Under the pieces are notes generated by a model that made no database searches, was not told the DNA's origin, and worked only from the letters and a program-made list of their open reading frames with translations. This document shows, piece after piece, positions 52,037 through 64,000 of a DNA stretch of 64,000 nt. The stretch is from Rhizobium sp. AQ_MP (GTDB taxonomy: Bacteria; Pseudomonadota; Alphaproteobacteria; Rhizobiales; Rhizobiaceae). Both the position numbers and the translations under genes were made by a program. The first letter of the stretch is position 1. Each line of letters starts with the position of its first letter. The stretch is from positions 62,001 to 126,000 of the forward strand of contig NZ_JACJVI010000002.1 in the NCBI RefSeq assembly GCF_014237835.1, in the 5' to 3' direction.

Positions 52037-52483
52037 ATGGCCGCAGTCGTCTTTATCGTCATCGTTCTCCTCGCCGCATCCAGCGGCGCGATGTTCAAGC
52101 CCGGTGAATGGTACGAGGGTCTGCGCAAGCCGAACTGGACGCCGCCGAAATGGGCCTTCCCGGTCGTCTGGACGATCCTCTATGTGATGATCGGTTATGC
52201 CGGCTGGCTGGTCTGGGACGCTCAGGGCTGGTCGCAGCCGGTCGCGCTCTGGGGCCTGCAAATGGTGGCCAACGCGCTGTGGTCCTACTTCTTCTTCGGA
52301 CTGCGCCGCATGGATCTGGCCCTTGTCGATGTGGCGGTGCTCTGGCTCTCGATTGCGGCCTTCATCATCGTGGCCTGGTCCGCGACGCCGTTGGCCTCGC
52401 TGCTGTTTTTGCCTTATCTCGCCTGGGTCACAGCGGCTGCCACCCTCAATTACTCCGTCCGGCGGCTTAATCCGGCGGCTTGA
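52037..52483 (+). CDS. tspO: TspO/MBR-family tryptophan-rich sensory protein
   Basis: 148 residues, five hydrophobic helices with the family motif KPNWTPPKWAFPVVWTILY near 31-49 and WSYFFFGLR near 83-91. TspO binds tetrapyrroles in the outer membrane of purple bacteria and damps photosynthesis gene expression in response to oxygen. Start at 52037 with GGAG upstream. Its 3' end overlaps the convergent small membrane gene by 34 bases. Confidence 0.9.
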   Translation: MAAVVFIVIVLLAASSGAMFKPGEWYEGLRKPNWTPPKWAFPVVWTILYVMIGYAGWLVWDAQGWSQPVALWGLQMVANALWSYFFFGLRRMDLALVDVAVLWLSIAAFIIVAWSATPLASLLFLPYLAWVTAAATLNYSVRRLNPAA

Positions 52484-52752
52484 TCCGATATCCTGAGGCG
52501 CAGGTCGATCAGGAAAGCAATCAGCGAGAGGGCAAGCAGGCCTGCCAGATATCCAACGGGCGCCTGACGCATGGCGAGCCCGAAGGCGGCGAGTAGAGCT
52601 GTGCCCGAGACAGCGTTGGGTGCCAGCAGTTTCAGGCTGGCACCGACAAGGGAGGAACGCCCTGCGACGGTGAAAACTATCGCCCAGAGGATGACGATTG
52701 CCACAACGCTGATCCAGCCCGACGCGAAGATGTAGACCAGCCATGCCGTCAT
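52450..52752 (-). CDS. Small three-helix membrane protein downstream of bchP
   Basis: 100 residues, three to four hydrophobic segments (about 3-30, 44-60, 66-84) and a charged C-terminus. The ATG at 52752 overlaps the bchP stop by 4 bases, so translation is coupled. No family is recognised. A role in geranylgeranyl reductase anchoring or stability is possible because such small membrane partners stabilise GGR in other phototrophs; this is inferred from position only. Confidence 0.6.
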   Translation of the reverse strand: MTAWLVYIFASGWISVVAIVILWAIVFTVAGRSSLVGASLKLLAPNAVSGTALLAAFGLAMRQAPVGYLAGLLALSLIAFLIDLRLRISDQAAGLSRRTE

Positions 52753-53951
52753 CGCTGCCCTGCCGGCATCCCGAAGAGCTGGGCGATATCCTTGAGGAAT
52801 ACCCTGACATGGGCAAGCGGATCGCGTCGCACGAGTTTCTTGTTGAGATAAGATTCCCAGGTCAGCCTTTGCACGTCGGGATCGGCGCACATGGCGACGA
52901 ATTTCTCCCGGAGCTTGTCGTTGCGATACCAGATCTTCTGCATGATGCCGAGGATCAGGAAGACCCGTCCATGGGCGCGCATGAAGACCTTTCGGGCGCC
53001 GGCCAGCGCCTTGCCGTTCCCGGCGATCAGGGAATGGTGCACGGCCTCTGCCGAAAGGCGACCGCAAAGCATGGCGTAGTAGATCCCTTCGCCAGAAGAA
53101 GGTGCCACCGTGCCTGCGGCGTCGCCAGCGAGCAGGATGTTTCGGCCGTTGTCCCAACGTTTCATGGGCTTCAGGGGTAGCGGAGCCCCTTCGCGCCGGA
53201 TGACACGGCAGTCGCCGAGGCCTGCGGCGAGCTTCAGCGCTCGCGTCGCTTCGCGGATGTTGTGTCCCTTCACGGCAGTACCGGTGCCGATGCTGGTGTG
53301 TCCGCCATGCGGAAAGACCCATCCATAGAAATCCGGCGAAATGCGCCCGTCATAGATGACATCACAGCGGTCGGGCTTGAAGATCTCTTCCTTTGCACCG
53401 ATCGGGCTCTCCACGATCTCGTGATAGGCAAAGACGTAAGGGGGCTTGCGGGACGCCGGGAACATCAGTCGTCGGACAGCCGAATTTGCACCGTCGGCAC
53501 CGATCACGCGACGAGCGCGGAACTGCACAGGCTTGCCGTCTGCGTCATTCGTGGGCGAGAGCGTCAGATCCAGTCCGCCGTTCTTGTCCTCGGTCATCGC
53601 ATCGAGCTTGCCGTGAAAGCGATCAGCGCCCGCTTCCGCCGCGCGCTGGCGAAGATAGGGGTCGAAGGTCGCGCGATCGACCATGCCGACGTAGCCGATA
53701 TCACCGATCGTCATGTCGACCGTGCGCCCCGAGGGGGCGATGATGCGGGCGGCATTGGCGCGGGCCACGAGCTGGCTCTCGGGGATGCCAAAATCCGCCA
53801 GTGCCCGCGAAGGGATAGCCCCGCCGCAGGGTTTGATGCGATTGTCGGGATCGACCAGGAGAACGGAGTGACCTTTTTCGGCCAGACGCTCGGCGGCCAT
53901 GGCGCCACAAGGGCCGCCGCCAACGACAATCACATCGTAGAGCTTGGACAT
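52749..53951 (-). CDS. bchP: Geranylgeranyl diphosphate/geranylgeranyl-bacteriochlorophyll reductase
   Basis: Reduces the geranylgeranyl tail of bacteriochlorophyll to phytyl. 400 residues; FAD motif VVGGGPCGAMAAERLA at the N-terminus, KPCGGAIPSRAL at about 40-51, GADGANSAVRR near 155-165 and the second FAD motif LAGDAAGTVAPSSGEGIYYAM near 280-300, all typical of BchP/ChlP. It follows the PucC-family gene by 34 bases in the bchG operon. Confidence 0.94.
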   Translation of the reverse strand: MSKLYDVIVVGGGPCGAMAAERLAEKGHSVLLVDPDNRIKPCGGAIPSRALADFGIPESQLVARANAARIIAPSGRTVDMTIGDIGYVGMVDRATFDPYLRQRAAEAGADRFHGKLDAMTEDKNGGLDLTLSPTNDADGKPVQFRARRVIGADGANSAVRRLMFPASRKPPYVFAYHEIVESPIGAKEEIFKPDRCDVIYDGRISPDFYGWVFPHGGHTSIGTGTAVKGHNIREATRALKLAAGLGDCRVIRREGAPLPLKPMKRWDNGRNILLAGDAAGTVAPSSGEGIYYAMLCGRLSAEAVHHSLIAGNGKALAGARKVFMRAHGRVFLILGIMQKIWYRNDKLREKFVAMCADPDVQRLTWESYLNKKLVRRDPLAHVRVFLKDIAQLFGMPAGQR

Positions 53952-53985
53952 GCATATCTCCCTGCCGGAGGTCCGGCTTCAGGCT

Positions 53986-55350
53986 TCATTCTCCAGGCAT
54001 GGCCGCGGCGTCCGGCAAACGAGACGACTGTACCGTCGACCGTCTGCCGATGCGGGTTGCGACGAGTGCGGATACCAGAAACAAGCTCGCCTCGATTGAA
54101 AAGACAGTTGAGAAGGCCAGTGCATCGCTTGTCATCAGCCAGCGGCCCAGATCGAGCGCAACAGTTCCGAGCACACCACCAAGGCCGAACGCAATCGCCT
54201 GTGCTGCGCCCCAGACCCCCATGCGCATGCCGTAGTTCGGTGTGCGGCCCTGGCCTGCAAGGATCATCATGGTGCCGACGGCTGCGACAGCGAAAGCGCC
54301 GTTGGTGGCGCCAAGCAGGAAGATGTTGAGCTCCAGCGGCCAGACCGGCGCGGACCGGGTCGAGAGCGCCAGCGCGCCGAGGGCCAGTGCCGAGCCGAAG
54401 CATCCCCATGTGATGAAATGCCGTGGCAGATTGGGAAGACGTTTTCCGAAAACTGCGCCGGAAACGCCCACGAGGATCATGCCAAGCAGCACACCTGCGT
54501 GCTGGGTGCCGGAAAGGCTTGTCGTTTCTCCGGGCGTCATGCCGAAAAGCAGGCCTGCATAGGGCTCGAGAATCAGGTCCTGAGTGGCAAAGGCCAGCAT
54601 GGACAGGAAGATGAACAGGGTGAAGAGTCGAGACTCCTCGTCGTCGAGCACGTCGCGCAGGCTTTCTCGGAAGCTCAATGCCGGGCTTTGCTCTTCGGTT
54701 GCGCCGATGGTCGGTCTCGCCTCCATGCCGATTACACCGATGACCCCGATCAGGAAGGCGCTGACGCCGGTCATGGCGGTAACGGCAATCAGCCGCTCAT
54801 GCGAGTAGGGATCGAGCTGCGATCCGACAACGATCGACGTGATGATGATACCCGTGATCATCAGCATCCATGTGATTGTTGCAGCCGCAGCGCGCCGTTC
54901 GACGGCCGTCTTCATGGCGATCAGCGCAAGCAGTGAAGTTCCGGAGGCGCCGATACCGATCCCGATCAGGACATAGGCGAGGATAGCCACGATGAGCCCG
55001 ACGAGGAATGACTGCTCGAACAGGAGTGTCGTTGCGGCCGCAGCCGTTCCAGAGAGGGCAAGAAGGGCCAGTCCGCCCAGGATCCATTCGGATCGGGATC
55101 GGCCCGTATCCGATTTGTGGCCCCAGAGGGGGCGCGTAATCTGAACCCCATAATGCACGCCGACCAGAAGGCCGGGTATCACTGCGGCAAGCCCGAGTTC
55201 GACGATCATGACCCGGTTTAACGTCGATGTCGTCAGGACGACAATTGCACCCAGTGCCGCCTGCACAAGTCCCAGCCGTAGAATCGCAAGCCACCCGAGA
55301 CCTTCGTGTGAAGAGCGTACGGATCGCTGCTCGGTTGATGGGTCGCGCAT
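53986..55350 (-). CDS. PucC/LhaA-family MFS protein (BCD type)
   Basis: 454 residues from the ATG at 55350, about twelve membrane segments, with LNRVMIVELGLAAVIPGLLVGVHYG near residues 43-67 and RSEWILGG, the marks of the PucC/BchD-like transporter family. Between bchG and bchP it matches the conserved gene often called orf428 or bch2. Family members assist light-harvesting complex assembly or bacteriochlorophyll delivery. Which complex it serves cannot be told. Confidence 0.9.
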   Translation of the reverse strand: MRDPSTEQRSVRSSHEGLGWLAILRLGLVQAALGAIVVLTTSTLNRVMIVELGLAAVIPGLLVGVHYGVQITRPLWGHKSDTGRSRSEWILGGLALLALSGTAAAATTLLFEQSFLVGLIVAILAYVLIGIGIGASGTSLLALIAMKTAVERRAAAATITWMLMITGIIITSIVVGSQLDPYSHERLIAVTAMTGVSAFLIGVIGVIGMEARPTIGATEEQSPALSFRESLRDVLDDEESRLFTLFIFLSMLAFATQDLILEPYAGLLFGMTPGETTSLSGTQHAGVLLGMILVGVSGAVFGKRLPNLPRHFITWGCFGSALALGALALSTRSAPVWPLELNIFLLGATNGAFAVAAVGTMMILAGQGRTPNYGMRMGVWGAAQAIAFGLGGVLGTVALDLGRWLMTSDALAFSTVFSIEASLFLVSALVATRIGRRSTVQSSRLPDAAAMPGE

Positions 55351-55372
55351 CACGGTTTCCCTATCCTGAGGG

Positions 55373-56284
55373 TTATGTTGGCAGCGGAAGTGAGCCGAGC
55401 GCGACGGCCGCAGCCATCATGCCGGTGACATAGAGGCCGACCCCGACAGCCGAATACCAGACGGCCTTGCCCTCCGGATCTCTCAGAAAGCGGATCATGC
55501 ACAGGAGCTGGAGAGAGAGGACGAGACCGACCAGCATGGCTCCCGTCGTCAGCTTCTCGTCTGCAAGCAGGAGAACGACGGCAGCCTGCGGAATAGCCAT
55601 GACAAGACAGGCAATACGTGCAGCGTTACGCGCGCCATGCAGCACCGGCAGCGTGTCGACGCCCATCTGGAGGTCGCCCTTGATCGACTTGAAATCATTG
55701 AGCGTGAGTATGCCGTGGGCACCGATGCCGTAGAGGAGGGCTATCAGCACGCTGCCGCTTGACGGTGCATGACCCAGGGCGGCGGTGGCGGCGGTGATCC
55801 AAGGCAGTGTTTCGTAGCTTAGACCGACAACCCCGTTGCCGAGCCAACCATTCTGCTTGAAGCGGAAAGGCGGCGCACTGTAACCCCAGGCGAGCAGCAG
55901 GCCGAGGAAAGCGGCGGCGAAGACCAAGGGGCCCAGCAGCGCGGCAACGGCCATGGAGAGCGCCGACATGGCAATCGCGATGCCCAGCCCCCACTGGCCG
56001 GGCATGCGGCCCGAGGGGATCACGCGGTGGGGTTCGTTGATGGCATCGACGTGGCGGTCAAACCAGTCGTTGACCGCCTGACTCGTGCCACACAACAGGG
56101 GGCCGGCAAGAAGGACACCGAGCGCAACCGCAAACCAGCGGTCGCCGATGGCCGCACCCGAGGCAACTGCTCCGCAGGCAAAGGCCCACATCGGGGGAAA
56201 CCATGTGATCGGCTTCAATAACTGCACCACCGCCCCGAGGGACGGGTAGGAGGCTGCCGGAACATGGGAAGGGATCTGGGCCAT
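55373..56284 (-). CDS. bchG: Bacteriochlorophyll synthase (geranylgeranyl transferase)
   Basis: Esterifies bacteriochlorophyllide a with geranylgeranyl diphosphate. 303 residues, UbiA-type membrane enzyme with the first Asp-rich motif NDWFDRHVDAINEP near 72-85 and the second around LNDFKSIKGD near 195-204. First gene of the leftward operon bchG-pucC-like-bchP-small membrane gene, with a perfect PpsR box 30 bases upstream. Confidence 0.95.
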   Translation of the reverse strand: MAQIPSHVPAASYPSLGAVVQLLKPITWFPPMWAFACGAVASGAAIGDRWFAVALGVLLAGPLLCGTSQAVNDWFDRHVDAINEPHRVIPSGRMPGQWGLGIAIAMSALSMAVAALLGPLVFAAAFLGLLLAWGYSAPPFRFKQNGWLGNGVVGLSYETLPWITAATAALGHAPSSGSVLIALLYGIGAHGILTLNDFKSIKGDLQMGVDTLPVLHGARNAARIACLVMAIPQAAVVLLLADEKLTTGAMLVGLVLSLQLLCMIRFLRDPEGKAVWYSAVGVGLYVTGMMAAAVALGSLPLPT

Positions 56285-56313
56285 GCAAGGAGGCTAGACC
56301 CGCCCCCGAGAAG

Positions 56314-56331
56314 TGTCAACTCAAATTGACA
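56314..56331 (-). promoter_or_regulatory. PpsR/CrtJ box upstream of bchG
   Basis: TGTCAACTCAAATTGACA matches TGT-N12-ACA with fully complementary TGTCAA/TTGACA arms. It sits between the ppsR stop and the bchG start, so bchG has its own regulated promoter and is not only a read-through product of ppsR. Confidence 0.75.
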
Positions 56332-56345
56332 GTCTTGGCTGGTTG

Positions 56346-57797
56346 CTAGCCTTGACGGTCGGTGCCGGGCCGATAGTCCTCAAGGCCATGGCGACGCAGC
56401 TTGATGTAAAGGCTCTGGCGCGACAGTCCCAGGATTTCGGCCGCATAGGCCCGGTTGTTGCTGGTCTGGTCGAGGGCGGCCTCGATGCAGATCTTCTCGA
56501 TGACATCGAGCGATTCCCGTATGAGGTCCTTGAGAGGCACCTTGCCGACAAGGGCGGAAAAACCGTCTGCCTGGTCGGGAACGCCCGGGGAGGGGATCGT
56601 CAGCCGATCGCTGCCCGTGGGTTGAGGGATCACGATCAACTGGATGGTGCTGCTCGAAGGGTTCAGCCGAGCGGAGATGCTCACGGCATTTTCGCCCGAC
56701 AGATTGTCCGTCAGTGTTGACGTGAATCCGCGGACGGATGGTTCGTCCAACAGGCGGGTGTAGAGGACTCGAATGTCGATTGCGGCATTCGAAAACCAGG
56801 ATGCGATGTTGCGGCCCAGAACCTGTGTAAGGGATGGTGCGTGAATAAGATCGAGGAATAGCGTGTTGGCAGCCAGCACCGTTCCCTCGGGATCTGTCAC
56901 GAGGGCCGCTTCAGGCAGGTCAGCGATCTCCACCGCATTGCCGCCGGTCGGGCGTTCCGTGCGCTGGCGCTTGCTTTCCTCATCCTGATCGGCGGGCCAG
57001 AGCGCCAGCAGCACATTGGTGATGCCATTTTCACGATAGGACCTGATCGTCAGGGATACAGGCTCGCCTTTGGCTACCCTGACGCCATCCAGATTGACAG
57101 GATTGGGGCTATGGCGGGCCTCACTGATGGCGTCTCCCACGCGATCCCGGTCATCCCTGACAAAGAGATCGCGGATCGACTTGCCGGACAGAGGTGCGCC
57201 GGTGGAGGAGAGAAGCGTGCTTGCAGCCGGATTGGCATCGAGGATCGTCCGCCTCTCGCCGTCGAGCATGACGTAGGCGACGCTTGCCACCTTGAAGGCA
57301 GTCCGATACCGGGTCTCTGCCTCTTTCAGCTCGCGGTAATCTGCCTCCAGTTCCATCTGCGTCTGAACCAGACGCTGCTGGTCCAGCATCTGCTGCCTGA
57401 GATCGCGGCCGACGACGATGGTATAGGGAAAGTCCTTGGCTGTGTATGCGGAGTAGACCACCGGGAGATCGGGCTTGCCGCTGCACTTGTGGTTGACCTG
57501 ATAGCCTCGCACCGGATGGCGGCTTGTGCCGGCTGACAGCATCGAGTCGATCTTCGGCACCGACTCGACCGTCACGCAATCCTGCAGACGCCTGCCGATC
57601 GTCTTCGACAGACCATATTCGGAGAGATCGCTGCTGGCGCAATAGACCTGGGAGACGACCGACGATTGATCGACAAGGAAGACCACATCCGCACCCAGGC
57701 TCAACAGCGAGCCCAGGGAATCGAGATCAAGGGTCTTCAGCAGGCTGTCTGCGACTGCGAAGCCATCCGTACCGCTATGACCGTTCAGTGGCTTCAT
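56346..57797 (-). CDS. ppsR: Photosynthesis repressor PpsR/CrtJ
   Basis: 483 residues from the ATG at 57797, which overlaps the upstream aerR stop by 4 bases. Three PAS-like domains (about 20-140, 160-270 and 290-400) with a coiled-coil-like Q-linker (QQMLDQQRLVQTQMELEADY), then a Fis-type HTH at the C-terminus (AYAAEILGLSRQSLYIKL). Cys437 lies in the first helix of the HTH (EKICIEAAL), where CrtJ has its redox-active cysteine; exact equivalence is inferred. It represses bch and crt genes under oxygen or light by binding TGT-N12-ACA sites. Confidence 0.93.
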   Translation of the reverse strand: MKPLNGHSGTDGFAVADSLLKTLDLDSLGSLLSLGADVVFLVDQSSVVSQVYCASSDLSEYGLSKTIGRRLQDCVTVESVPKIDSMLSAGTSRHPVRGYQVNHKCSGKPDLPVVYSAYTAKDFPYTIVVGRDLRQQMLDQQRLVQTQMELEADYRELKEAETRYRTAFKVASVAYVMLDGERRTILDANPAASTLLSSTGAPLSGKSIRDLFVRDDRDRVGDAISEARHSPNPVNLDGVRVAKGEPVSLTIRSYRENGITNVLLALWPADQDEESKRQRTERPTGGNAVEIADLPEAALVTDPEGTVLAANTLFLDLIHAPSLTQVLGRNIASWFSNAAIDIRVLYTRLLDEPSVRGFTSTLTDNLSGENAVSISARLNPSSSTIQLIVIPQPTGSDRLTIPSPGVPDQADGFSALVGKVPLKDLIRESLDVIEKICIEAALDQTSNNRAYAAEILGLSRQSLYIKLRRHGLEDYRPGTDRQG

Positions 57798-58747
57798 GGA
57801 GTGAGCCAATCGATTCCGCTGTGTGTAACCACTGCTGTTCGGCCTGCGGCGCGAGCCTGCTGGCTGATTCTTTCCAATTCATAGTAACTTTCGCAGATCT
57901 TCACGGCGGAGTAAACGCTGTCACAGATGCAGTCAATCCCCAATCCTACAAGAAAATCAACGGAATCCAGTGCTGCTGCACCGCCGACAACGAGCGGTAG
58001 ACGTGGACCTTGGCGCAGCTCGCGCACATTTTGAACGAGGGTCTTGAATTCGGTGGCCAGCCGAATGTTGCTCCAGCCGATGCAGGCAATGTCAGCTGCT
58101 TCCACCGCACGTTCGAGAACGGGGGGTGTGCTCGCCTCGGGCTCCAGCACCTGACTTGCCCAGCCGAGGCTTTCAAAGAGCAGCCCGATGAGATGTGGCA
58201 TCAGCGTGTGTTGCTCGCCGACCGGTGTCAGGATCAGAGCGCCCGGCGCATTGACGTTGCGCTCGGCTTCTCGCAGGTCAAGCGACATAGAGACGGCCAT
58301 GGCTTGAAGGCGGGATGTGCCAATCGTCACGTCTATGAAGTCGCAATTGTCCGCCACCCATTCCTGGCCGAGCAGTCGCGCAATTGTCTCAAGGAACAGC
58401 ACCTTGACGAAATAGGGCCGACCGAGCGGAAGTTCGTGTTCAAGAAATGCGCGCAAAGATGCGAGGCGTGTGCGTGGGTCCAGAACGAGAACACGAAAAT
58501 CGGCGAGCGCCTTATCATAAAGGCGATCGTGCTCCAGACCCCGATCGTAACGCGTCGACAGTTTTTCGGCGGTCATCGAAGCCACCGTTCCTTCGATCAG
58601 GCGGCGAAGCTTTTCTCCGTCGCTCTGGGTTAGGTAAGCTCTCTTGCTGTCTACGGCAACCCTTTTGAGGGTCGCGAGCCTCTCACCGTGAGAAGCGTTT
58701 GTGCCGTTCGGCCTTTCGTTTCCGCCGTGAAGTGATCCGTCCATCAT
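57794..58747 (-). CDS. ppaA: AerR/PpaA B12-binding antirepressor
   Basis: 317 residues. Helical N-terminal half, then a B12-binding fold with His180 in PVGEQHTL, the segment where AerR coordinates cobalamin. Directly upstream of ppsR and overlapping it, as in most purple bacteria. It binds PpsR and changes its DNA contacts in response to light and B12 state. Start ATG at 58747, or 58744. It is divergent from bchF across a region with two imperfect PpsR boxes. Confidence 0.9.
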   Translation of the reverse strand: MMDGSLHGGNERPNGTNASHGERLATLKRVAVDSKRAYLTQSDGEKLRRLIEGTVASMTAEKLSTRYDRGLEHDRLYDKALADFRVLVLDPRTRLASLRAFLEHELPLGRPYFVKVLFLETIARLLGQEWVADNCDFIDVTIGTSRLQAMAVSMSLDLREAERNVNAPGALILTPVGEQHTLMPHLIGLLFESLGWASQVLEPEASTPPVLERAVEAADIACIGWSNIRLATEFKTLVQNVRELRQGPRLPLVVGGAAALDSVDFLVGLGIDCICDSVYSAVKICESYYELERISQQARAAGRTAVVTHSGIDWLTP

Positions 58748-58854
58748 CCCGCGCCGTGTCCCTCCGCCCGCGAAATCAGTCCCATTCGGCGCCGGGCGAA
58801 GACAAGGGCGTCCCGTCAGACGAGTTGGGACAGAATGAACCTAGTTTTCACTTC

Positions 58855-58870
58855 TGTAAATCAAAATATA

Positions 58871-58872
<2 letters not shown>
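58855..58872. promoter_or_regulatory. Imperfect PpsR box 1 in the ppaA-bchF divergent promoter
   Basis: TGTAAATCAAAATATACG matches TGT-N12-ACA with one mismatch in the last base. Together with the abutting second site it could bind a PpsR tetramer. Confidence 0.5.
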
Positions 58873-62327
<3,455 letters not shown>

Positions 62328-62356
<29 letters not shown>

Positions 62357-64000
62357 CAGCACCCCGGTCCGGGTGGTGTTCGTGACGCTCGACAATCACA
62401 TTGTCGCAGCCGTCGATGATGCGCGCCGCAGCCTCGCCCAGGACCTGCCCGGTCTGACGCTTTCCGTCCATGCCGCGACCGACTGGAACGACAATCCAGC
62501 CAGCCTCGAAGCCTGCCGTGCGGCCATCCTTGCCGGCGACATCATCATCGTTTCGATGATCTTCGTCGAAGAGCATGTGCGCGCCATCGCAGACGTGCTC
62601 GAAGCCCGGCATCGCGAGTGTGATGCCATGGTCTGCTGCATGTCGGCCGGCACGGTCATGAAGTATACGACCATGGGTCGTTTCAAGATGAGCGAAGAGC
62701 AGAAGGGCCCGCTCGCACTTCTGAAGAAGCTGCGCGGCAAAAGCTCGCGTGGCGGCAAGGATAGCGGCCGCACCGCCGGCGAGCGTCAGCTTGCCATGCT
62801 GCGTCGCCTGCCGCAGCTCCTCCGCTTCATCCCCGGCACCGCGCAGGATGTGCGCAACTATTTCCTGACGCTGCAATATCGCATCGCAGCCTCGGACGAA
62901 AACATCGCCAACATGGTGCGCCTGCTGGTCGGCAAATATGCCAAGGGCGAGCGCAAGGGGCTTCAGGGCCGGGTGACCGTCGGCGATCCCGTCGAATATC
63001 CCGACATGGGTCTCTATCATCCGCGCCTGAGGCCAAGGGTGGCAACACAGCTTTCGGCCCTGCCGTTCAAGCCCGGCGCCCGTGGGACCATCGGCCTGCT
63101 CCTGATGCGGACCTATATCCTCTCCGGCGATACCGGCCATTACGACCGGGTCATCCGCGAGTTGGAAACCCGCGGCTTCAACGTCGTCCCGGTCTTCTGC
63201 AGCGGTCTCGACATGCGCGGCGCAATCGAGCGCTACATGATGGGCGGCGCGACCGGAGTGAAGATCGACGCGCTCTGCTCGCTCACTGGTTTCTCGCTTG
63301 TCGGCGGCCCGGCCTATAGCGATGCGAGCGCGGCGGCTGCGCTTCTGCAGACGCTGGACGTTCCCTATTTCTCGGCCTTCGTCACCGAATTCCAGACGCG
63401 TGAGGCTTGGGCGCAGTCGGGCCAGGGCCTGACGCCGATCGAAACCACGCTGATGGTCGCGATCCCGGAACTCGATGGTGCTATCGGCTCCATGGTCTTC
63501 GGCGGACGCTCCGATGGTGCCGCCAAGGCCAAGGCCTGCATCTGCTCGCGCCAGCTCGATGCCTGCCCCTCGGGTCGCGCCTGCATGCAGCCGGACGAGG
63601 AGCGCGTGACGCTGCTCGCTGACCGGCTGGCGGCGATGGTGGATCTGCGACGGGCAGCCCGCGCCGAACGGCGCCTTGCGGTCACGATCTTCAACTTCCC
63701 ACCGAACAGCGGCAGCATCGGCACCGCCGCCTTCCTTTCAGTTTTCGAAAGCCTGTTCGAGACGATGACGCGGCTGAAAGCCGAGGGTTACGATGTCGAC
63801 GTGCCCGAGGACGCCGAGGCGCTCAGGCTGGCGATCCTCGAAGGCAATGCCGCGCTTTATGGTGCCGAGGCCAATGTGCATACTGTGGTTTCGGTCGATG
63901 ATCACGTGCGTGGCGAGCGGCATCTCGCCGACATCGAAGCGCAGTGGGGACCGGCGCCTGGCCGAGTGCTGAGCAATGGACGTGGCCTCTTCGTTCTGGG
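62328..64000 (+). CDS. bchH: Magnesium chelatase subunit H (partial)
   Basis: Binds protoporphyrin IX and inserts magnesium with BchI and BchD. The frame opens at ATG 62328 (MTRKPISP), 29 bases inside bchB, and stays open to the right edge, giving 557 codons of an expected about 1,200. Landmarks: [14 protein letters not shown] at the start, [14 protein letters not shown] near residue 105, [17 protein letters not shown] near 290, and [18 protein letters not shown]. The 3' part, and expected bchL and bchM, lie outside. Confidence 0.95.

Overview
The window looks like a chromosomal or large-plasmid segment of a Rhizobiales alphaproteobacterium, probably Rhizobiaceae, that carries a purple-bacterial photosynthesis gene cluster. 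The evidence is the high GC content, an Agrobacterium-type cellulose operon (bcsA, bcsB, a TPR gene, bcsN), abundant Liv-type ABC and TRAP transporters, a rhizobial-style GC-rich palindromic repeat, and bacteriochlorophyll genes with their regulators PpsR and AerR/PpaA. Species cannot be fixed from the sequence alone. No tRNA, rRNA, CRISPR array, intact insertion sequence or phage gene was seen.

Layout. (1) 1-318: start of a class I aldolase-family gene behind a LacI-type operator. (2) 897-8269: cellulose synthesis operon. (3) 8298-10523: a two-gene module (outer-membrane beta-barrel, secreted low-complexity protein) lying between a degraded 3' fragment of a hydroxyquinol dioxygenase gene and the intact gene. 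(4) 10797-25554: aromatic catabolism. One leftward operon holds an intradiol dioxygenase, maleylacetate reductase, a complete Liv-type ABC transporter, a flavoprotein phenol-type hydroxylase and hydroxyquinol 1,2-dioxygenase. A second holds a VOC ring-cleaving dioxygenase, an MhqD-like hydrolase and a second binding protein. Each is divergent from its own copy of a paralogous LysR regulator, and each LysR start codon is overlapped by a T-N11-A palindrome. (5) 25666-34474: an under-described module of a MerA-like flavoprotein, CDP-alcohol phosphatidyltransferase, ECF sigma factor, TVP38-type membrane protein, zinc-finger anti-sigma candidate, YnjBCD ABC transporter and a flavoprotein resembling the N-terminal half of SelD fusions. 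(6) 34603-37429: vanA-vanR-vanB O-demethylation. (7) 37617-46447: YeiH exporter, TRAP transporter, flavin reductase, aldo-keto reductase, SsuD-like monooxygenase, GntR regulator and Gfo/Idh/MocA protein. The order flavin reductase-AKR-monooxygenase matches smoABC of oxidative sulfoquinovose degradation, so I read this as a TRAP-fed variant of that pathway. (8) 46544-48313: treZ. (9) 48349-64000: photosynthesis cluster, comprising an AerR-like gene, dxs, cycA, tspO, a small membrane gene, bchP, a pucC-family gene, bchG, ppsR, aerR and bchFNBH, with bchH running off the right edge.

How the genes work together. The aromatic operons would import an aromatic acid or phenol, hydroxylate it to hydroxyquinol, open the ring and reduce maleylacetate to 3-oxoadipate. 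The sulfonate module would import a sulfosugar glycoside, cleave it, remove sulfite by oxidation, reduce the 6-oxo-sugar to glucose and export sulfite. The photosynthesis cluster makes and esterifies bacteriochlorophyll. TGT-N12-ACA boxes upstream of dxs, bchG and (imperfect) bchF suggest one oxygen- and light-responsive PpsR regulon that includes isoprenoid precursor supply.
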